DNA of 10,077 nucleotides from Christensenellaceae bacterium (lineage in GTDB: Bacteria; Bacillota; Clostridia; Christensenellales; Aristaeellaceae), in contig JADGQP010000069.1 in assembly GCA_017881705.1 (NCBI GenBank), positions 1-10,077 of the forward strand, given 5' to 3'. The position numbers and the translations under genes were made by a program. The notes under the pieces are model-generated. The model had not been told where the DNA came from, did no database searches, and saw nothing but the letters and a program-made list of their open reading frames with translations. Within the stretch, counting starts at the first letter, position 1. Each line of letters opens with the position of its first letter. Below are positions 6,108-10,077 of this stretch, piece by piece.

Positions 6108-6536
6108 GTGAACTGGAGCGAAATCTATCCAAAAGGCGCTATGCCGAACCATCGGCAGATCAGTGATTATGTCGAGAATCCGGTGTGGAACGAGCTTTGC
6201 GAGCAGATCGAGCAAAAATACGGCGTGGAACCGAAGATCGAGTACAGCACCTGTTCCATGGCGCCAGGCTGGAATGTGAAATATCGCAAGGCAGGGCGTG
6301 CGCTGTGCACGCTCTACCCCCATGACGGTTATTTCTATTGCCTGATCGCTATCGGGCCTGCGAATGCGCAGGAAACGGAACTGTTGCTGCCTACTTTTTC
6401 AAGTGAGGTTCAGCAACTGTACCAGGACGCAGCCCCCATGAACGGCACGCGCTGGCTTATGATCAACGTATGCGCGGCGGACAAGGCGCGCGATGTACAA
6501 AGTCTGGTTGCGATACGCGCGAAGGCGAAACGGTAA
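6108..6536 (+). CDS. DUF3788 family protein
   Basis: This is a 142-residue soluble protein of unknown function. Its sequence matches, from memory, the DUF3788 family: an N-terminal VWNELCEQIEQKYG helix (26-39), then the conserved core with YSTCSMAPGWNVKYRKAGRALCTLYP (about 46-71) and GYFYCLIAIGP. The C-terminal half carries TRWLMINV and a helix (DKARDVQSLVAIRAKAK). Family members are small, commonly near regulators in Firmicutes, and have no established activity. The GTG start (6108-6110) is supported by GGGGGAG seven bases upstream. It lies 34 bp after the zinc-ribbon gene and 24 bp before the next one, so the three are probably one transcript. Conserved aromatic residues suggest a ligand pocket, but that is a guess. 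Confidence 0.8.
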   Translation: MNWSEIYPKGAMPNHRQISDYVENPVWNELCEQIEQKYGVEPKIEYSTCSMAPGWNVKYRKAGRALCTLYPHDGYFYCLIAIGPANAQETELLLPTFSSEVQQLYQDAAPMNGTRWLMINVCAADKARDVQSLVAIRAKAKR

Positions 6537-6560
6537 GTTCGGGCACATGGAGGCGCAGCT

Positions 6561-7043
6561 ATGGAAACGGTCGGGGTTTGGGTGGCGGGGCTTCGCAACC
6601 AGGACGATAAACAGGCGTATGAATGCCTGAAAAATCTGCTTGCGCTCAGCCAGCATTCGGCGGAAGCATACGCGTATTTTGCCGATTACGTGGAACTGAT
6701 GCAAAGCGTGCATTCTTACCGCCGCACGCGCGGGTTGCTGTTGATCGCCGCCAACGCCAAGTGGGATACGGATTATAAACTGGACGAGGTTTTTGAAGCT
6801 TATCTGCGCTGCCTGGCGGAGGCGAAACCCATTGAAGCGCGGCAGGAAATCCGCGCGATGGGGGCGATAGCGCTGGCCAGGCCGGACCTTGCCGACGAAA
6901 TCACACGGGCGCTGACGAACCTGAACCTGTTTCGCTATCCCGAAACCATGCGGTCGCTGATACGCAAGGATATCGCCCAAACGCTGCTGGAAATCGAAGC
7001 TGTGCGGGAACCTTCCTTAAAAAGCGGTAATCGTGAACGATAA
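6561..7043 (+). CDS. HEAT-like helical protein (often named 'SufBD protein')
   Basis: This 160-residue, largely helical cytosolic protein has no signal peptide or membrane segment. The pattern of short amphipathic helices (KQAYECLKNLLALSQ, AYAYFADYVELMQ, RTRGLLLIAANAKWDTD, KPIEARQEIRAMG, PETMRSLIRKDIAQTLLEIE) suggests an alpha-solenoid of HEAT type. Similar Clostridial proteins with the AKWDTDYK and SLIRKDI segments are, from memory, annotated 'SufBD protein'. I see no resemblance to the SufB/SufD beta-helix core, and no iron-sulfur genes are nearby, so that name should not be taken as function. The ATG is preceded by TGGAGG at seven bases. It is the last gene of the WYL, zinc-ribbon and DUF3788 group, with a terminator right after it. 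Confidence 0.75.
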   Translation: METVGVWVAGLRNQDDKQAYECLKNLLALSQHSAEAYAYFADYVELMQSVHSYRRTRGLLLIAANAKWDTDYKLDEVFEAYLRCLAEAKPIEARQEIRAMGAIALARPDLADEITRALTNLNLFRYPETMRSLIRKDIAQTLLEIEAVREPSLKSGNRER

Positions 7044-7052
7044 TAACGAATA

Positions 7053-7086
7053 GTAAAAAACCGGCCCTGAAAGGCCGGTTTTTTAC
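7053..7086. terminator. Bidirectional intrinsic terminator after the HEAT-like gene
   Basis: A 14-bp perfect stem, GTAAAAAACCGGCC (7053-7066) with GGCCGGTTTTTTAC (7073-7086), encloses a 6-base loop. It has an A-run before and a T-run after the GC core, so it can work on both strands. It ends the WYL-to-HEAT gene group and insulates ldhA. Confidence 0.92.
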
Positions 7087-7158
7087 ATGGAAGGAATTAT
7101 ATGGAATCCGGCGAAATCAGTAACCATGGAATAGAGATTTATAGACTCACAATTTGAT

Positions 7159-7195
7159 CGTAAACGGTTCACAAAGGAAAACGGCGGGTATATTT
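7159..7195 (+). promoter_or_regulatory. Candidate ldhA promoter with overlapping dyad operator
   Basis: TTCACA (7167-7172) and TATTTT (7190-7195) are 17 bases apart and match consensus at 5/6 and 4/6 positions. The dyad GTAAAC-G-GTTCAC (7159-7171), paired at five of six positions, overlaps the -35. It contains TTCACAA, which resembles half of a Rex (NADH-sensing) site, and has some likeness to a catabolite-response element, but it is a full match to neither. The 83-base leader that follows has a small hairpin, GCCGGA-TTG-TCCGGC (7218-7232). Confidence 0.4.
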
Positions 7196-7284
7196 TCACC
7201 GTAAGCCCAAGGGAAAAGCCGGATTGTCCGGCGAAGGATTTGCCCGTGAACCTGCGAACGCTCTACGGAGCAGAAGGAAAACCA

Positions 7285-8322
7285 ATGAAAACGATCGCGT
7301 TTTTCGACGCCAAACCCTATGACAGGGAATGGTTTGACCATACCAACACGCATTACGACATCCGTTACCTGGAAAGCAAACTCACGCCCGCTACGGCGCG
7401 GTTGGCTGAGGGAGCGGACGCTGTGTGCGCTTTTGTGAACGATAACGGGAATGCCGAAGTGATCGACAAGCTCCACGCCATGGGTATCCGTTTAATCGCT
7501 ATGCGAAGCGCAGGATACAGCAACGTGGATTTTAAAGCCGCATACGGTAAAATCAACGTCGTTCGCGTGCCTGCCTACTCGCCCCACGCCGTGGCGGAAC
7601 ATGCCATGGGGCTGTTGCTGACCGTGAACCGCAAACTGCACCGCGCTTACAATCGCACACGGGATTTCAACTTCAGCATCGCCGGCCTTACAGGCGTGGA
7701 TCTGTACGGGAAAACTGTCGGCGTTATCGGCACCGGCAAGATCGGGCGCGCGTTTATCGATATTTGCAAAGGTTTCGGGATGCGGGTGATCGCGTACGAC
7801 GCTTTCCCCGCCAAAGACGCCGGCATCGAATACGTAACGCTCGACGAACTGTTTTCGCAAAGCGACGTGATTTCGCTGCATTGCCCGCTGACCGAACAAA
7901 CCCGGCATATACTCAACGAGGACGCGTTTGCTAAAATGAAAACCGGCGTGTTCATCATCAATACCTCGCGCGGCGCGCTGGTCGACACCGAGGCGCTGCT
8001 AAACGCCCTCAACAGCGGAAAAGTCCGCGGCGCGGGGCTGGATGTATACGAGGAAGAAGCCGAGCTGTTCTTCGAGGATAATTCAGGCAACATTATGAAG
8101 GACGATGTGCTGGCGCTGCTGGTATCGCGCCCGAACGTGGTGCTCACCTCTCATCAAGCGTTCTTAACCGAGGAGGCGCTACAAAATATTGCGCAGACGA
8201 CGTTTGATAATCTGGATGAGTTTTTTGAAAACAAGAACCTGACCAACGAGGTGTGCTACCAGTGCGAACTGGGCAAAGTTGTGGAAAATTGTCGTAAAAC
8301 ACGCAAGGAACGCTGCTTCTAA
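7285..8322 (+). CDS. ldhA: Fermentative D-lactate dehydrogenase with cysteine-rich C-terminal tail
   Basis: This cytosolic enzyme reduces pyruvate to D-lactate with NADH, regenerating NAD+ in fermentation. The 345-residue product strongly resembles E. coli LdhA. It has AVCAFVNDNG (46-55), RSAGYSNVD (74-82), VRVPAYSPHAVAEHAMG (93-109), the nucleotide-binding GTGKIG (149-154) with D172 for NAD preference, and NTSRGALVD (226-234). Catalytic residues are Arg229, Glu258 (DVYEEE) and His290 (SHQAFLT). It is about 16 residues longer than the E. coli enzyme because of a tail with four cysteines, C324-x2-C-x8-C-x7-C344. The ATG at 7285 is chosen because AAGGA precedes it and MKTIAFFDAKPYD aligns with the family start; an upstream in-frame TTG adds 15 unlikely residues. 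A membrane protein gene follows by 34 bp. Confidence 0.93.
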   Translation: MKTIAFFDAKPYDREWFDHTNTHYDIRYLESKLTPATARLAEGADAVCAFVNDNGNAEVIDKLHAMGIRLIAMRSAGYSNVDFKAAYGKINVVRVPAYSPHAVAEHAMGLLLTVNRKLHRAYNRTRDFNFSIAGLTGVDLYGKTVGVIGTGKIGRAFIDICKGFGMRVIAYDAFPAKDAGIEYVTLDELFSQSDVISLHCPLTEQTRHILNEDAFAKMKTGVFIINTSRGALVDTEALLNALNSGKVRGAGLDVYEEEAELFFEDNSGNIMKDDVLALLVSRPNVVLTSHQAFLTEEALQNIAQTTFDNLDEFFENKNLTNEVCYQCELGKVVENCRKTRKERCF

Positions 8323-8356
8323 CCAGACGACCAACGAATTAGAAGGAGGACTATTC

Positions 8357-9172
8357 ATGGACGTAACGGTACGAAAGAATGCGCTTAAAATCGGGATTCT
8401 GGTTAGCTTCATCATTATGCTTACCGTCAATGCGCTGGCGACCCTGCTGCCGATTAACGGCATAAGCACCGCCGCGGTTTCAGCGCGCTTCGACACGCTG
8501 TTCACTCCCGCGGGCTACGCGTTTTCCATCTGGGGCGTGATTTACCTGTTGCTGCTGGTGTATCTGGTGTTCCAGCTTCTGTCCGCGAAGGGGGAAGCGA
8601 ACCCCGAACGGCAGAAGATGCTTGAGAAAATCGGCTTTTGGTTCATCGTTTCCTCGCTTGCAAACGCCGGCTGGATCTTCCTGTGGCAATATCAGCACTT
8701 AACACTGTCCTTGGGAGCTATGGCGATTATTCTGGTAAGCCTGATGCGTATCGGGTGGCTGCTGCGCCAGCCGCATTGTTCGCCCAAGGAGGAACTGGCG
8801 CTTCGCATTCCTTTCGGAGTGTACTTCGGCTGGATCACTGTAGCGACCATTGCCAATATTTCTGCCTGGCTTGTCAGCAAGCAGTGGGATGGCTTTGGCA
8901 TCTCGGCAATTGTGTGGACGGTCGCTATTCTGTTGGTAGGGCTAGCAATCGTATGCGTAACAATGTACCGCATTCGCAGCGTCGCCTATGGGCTGACCGT
9001 GCTGTGGGCGTATACGGCGATCCTGGTGAGACACCTTTCACCGGATGGCCACGCCTCACAGTATCCGCTGATTATCGGCGTAACCATCGCTTCGATGGCG
9101 GTTCTGCTGGCCATGAGCGTGGTAACGGCGGTGCATATGCGTAAAGTTGCCGCGTGCGGCGCGGTAAAATAG
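8357..9172 (+). CDS. TspO/MBR-like tryptophan-rich polytopic membrane protein
   Basis: This is a 271-residue membrane protein with about seven hydrophobic segments (roughly residues 10-32, 53-76, 93-112, 117-135, 150-172, 180-203 and 232-262). It is rich in tryptophan. Segments such as LPINGIS, FTPAGYAFSIWGVIY (49-63), NAGWIFLWQY (103-112) and VLWAYTAILVRH are typical of the larger Firmicutes relatives of TspO/MBR, often named 'tryptophan-rich sensory protein'. The canonical TspO family is about 160 residues with five helices, so this is a distant or extended member. Ligand and role are unknown; porphyrin binding is known only for true TspO proteins. The ATG has a strong AAGGAGGA eight bases upstream. 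It is likely co-transcribed with ldhA and ends at a long stem-loop terminator. Confidence 0.7.
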   Translation: MDVTVRKNALKIGILVSFIIMLTVNALATLLPINGISTAAVSARFDTLFTPAGYAFSIWGVIYLLLLVYLVFQLLSAKGEANPERQKMLEKIGFWFIVSSLANAGWIFLWQYQHLTLSLGAMAIILVSLMRIGWLLRQPHCSPKEELALRIPFGVYFGWITVATIANISAWLVSKQWDGFGISAIVWTVAILLVGLAIVCVTMYRIRSVAYGLTVLWAYTAILVRHLSPDGHASQYPLIIGVTIASMAVLLAMSVVTAVHMRKVAACGAVK

Positions 9173-9186
9173 GGCAATCACCATAC

Positions 9187-9241
9187 GCGAAGCGCCGCCC
9201 ATCGGCCAATGGGGCCATTGGGCGGCGCTTCGCATTTGTTT
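9187..9241 (+). terminator. Long stem-loop terminator after the TspO-like gene
   Basis: A perfect 15-bp stem, GCGAAGCGCCGCCCA (9187-9201) with its complement at 9219-9233, encloses 17 bases that can form an inner GGCC/GGCC hairpin. ATTTGTTT follows on the plus strand. The minus side lacks a T-run, so its value to the convergent gene is uncertain. An alternative local fold (CCAATGG/CCATTGG, 9206-9221) competes with the top of the stem. Confidence 0.8.
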
Positions 9242-9256
9242 GCCGTATTGGGGTTT

Positions 9257-10077
9257 TTATTCCGGCATAACCCCCGTAACGGAGTAGGTGTTCCAATTCT
9301 GCAGCAGTTTGATGAGGGCCGTTTGATCTTCCTGGCTGAAACTCAGGTAAAGCGAGGGATAGTCAAACGATTTTCGGTTGCCGCTGTCATATTCGCTCCA
9401 ATTCAGCTGGACGAAAGTGGCGGAGCTGTCATCGGTAGGAGTACCGCGGGCGAGAATCACAGCGATCTGTTGGGTATAGGTTGCGGACGCGGTGGCGTAG
9501 GTATCTTTATCGTCATTGGTACCATTCAGGGTCAGGCCAGTGCTCAGGTTGGCGGGATCGCCTTCGTCCAACTTTACGTTGTATGCGTTGAGCGAAATGG
9601 ACACGTTGTCGTTTTCCAGGGCGAACGGGGAAAGCATGTGCGTTACCGCCTCCTGGAGTTTGGTGATAGTGCCATCTTTAGCGTGGGCATTGCACAGGCG
9701 CATCACCAGCGATGCCGTCTGGGGAGTATCCAAGCGAACCGTAATATAATCGCTGAACCGTTGGGTACCCACGTAGCCGGCCATACTGATATTGTACAAC
9801 TGCTGATCGCCCCCGCGGACGATGTAGGAACCATACTGATCCATCGAATAAGCATGGCTGCGGTAGTAATCTTTGGGGATCAGGCCGTTGGCCGTTACCT
9901 CAGCGGTGTAGCTTGCCCAAATTTCGCGTATCTCGTCTTTGGTAAAGGCATCATACGAGGAACGGTACTGGATGTTCGCATCGTCAGGCATCTTGCGAAT
10001 CGCCTGTGAAAACGCATCGTTTTCCGAACGCAGAGTATTCAGAGTATCCACGTTGGCAAATTCGATGGTTCGATAGA
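9257..10077 (-). CDS. Uncharacterised protein, C-terminal part only
   Basis: The reading frame is open from the right edge to the TAA at 9257-9259, giving the last 272 residues of a longer protein; the GTG at 10051 is probably internal. No membrane helix or catalytic motif is visible. The sequence is polar and Asn/Asp/Ser/Thr-rich in the middle (GLTLNGTNDDKDTYATASATYTQQ), with few cysteines, which suits an extracytoplasmic soluble domain. The segments VDTLNTLRSENDAFSQAI near the start, DEIREIWASYTAEV, and the end FSQEDQTALIKLLQNW give a repeated mixed helix/strand feel. It vaguely recalls the large C-terminal domain of some Clostridial ABC-2 type permeases (DUF6449-like), but that is a weak recollection. 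It is convergent with the TspO-like gene across a shared terminator region. Confidence 0.75.
   Translation of the reverse strand, partial: YRTIEFANVDTLNTLRSENDAFSQAIRKMPDDANIQYRSSYDAFTKDEIREIWASYTAEVTANGLIPKDYYRSHAYSMDQYGSYIVRGGDQQLYNISMAGYVGTQRFSDYITVRLDTPQTASLVMRLCNAHAKDGTITKLQEAVTHMLSPFALENDNVSISLNAYNVKLDEGDPANLSTGLTLNGTNDDKDTYATASATYTQQIAVILARGTPTDDSSATFVQLNWSEYDSGNRKSFDYPSLYLSFSQEDQTALIKLLQNWNTYSVTGVMPE

Noticed and set aside
7155..7173. Rex operator upstream of ldhA
   Set aside because: Only the right half (TTCACAA) matches; the left half matches poorly, so it is kept only as a generic dyad.
7107..7235. Repeated TCCGGCGAA at 7107-7115 and 7227-7235
   Set aside because: Nine bases, two copies, with no shared context beyond this; likely chance.
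7647..8147. 166-codon minus-strand frame opposite ldhA
   Set aside because: Serine-rich antisense product typical of the complement of a GC-rich gene; ldhA is unmistakable.
9209..10009. 266-codon open frame on the plus strand opposite the right-edge gene
   Set aside because: It begins inside the terminator stem of the TspO-like gene, and its Gly/Val-rich product looks like a mirror of the minus-strand coding frame, which is open to the edge and has a more protein-like composition.

Overview
The window looks like ordinary chromosome from a Bacillota bacterium, probably a fermentative member of the Clostridia. The signs are moderately GC-rich DNA, strong AGGAGG-type ribosome binding sites, several GTG and TTG starts, intrinsic terminators, a D-lactate dehydrogenase, and small families common in Clostridia (zinc ribbon, DUF3788, HEAT-like 'SufBD-type' proteins, WYL regulator). 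No RNA genes, insertion sequences, phage genes or CRISPR arrays were seen. The lineage is an inference, not a proof.

Left part, minus strand (1-4663). A four-gene amino-acid ABC transporter operon reads right to left: ATPase (3815-4546), PEB1-like aspartate/glutamate-type binding protein (2909-3796), then two overlapping permeases (2159-2830 and 1486-2166). It has a good sigma-70 promoter at 4635-4663 and a clear intrinsic terminator at 1421-1454. A strong 12-bp hairpin lies between the binding-protein gene and the permeases. Downstream on the same strand, a PhzF-family epimerase/isomerase-like gene has its own promoter. It is followed by the start of a ThpR-type RNA 2',3'-cyclic phosphodiesterase that runs off the window.

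Centre, plus strand (4785-7086). Divergent from the transporter, a YafY-like HTH-WYL regulator is followed by three small co-directional genes: a zinc-ribbon protein, a DUF3788 protein and a HEAT-like protein. The cluster ends at a bidirectional terminator. The 290-bp divergent intergenic region is rich in inverted and direct repeats and is the best place to look for operators controlling the transporter and the regulator.

Right part (7087-10077). A fermentative D-lactate dehydrogenase (ldhA) with an unusual four-cysteine C-terminal tail is followed at 34 bp by a polytopic membrane protein of the TspO/tryptophan-rich type. A long stem-loop terminator closes the pair. A convergent minus-strand gene fills the right edge. 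Only its C-terminal ~272 residues are visible, and they look like a large soluble or extracytoplasmic domain of unknown function.

Nothing here amounts to a clearly new system. The points most worth following are the repeat-rich WYL/transporter intergenic region, the cysteine-rich LDH tail, the binding protein without a lipobox but with a Thr/Ala/Pro tail, the intercistronic hairpins, and the uncharacterised small-gene cluster behind the WYL regulator.
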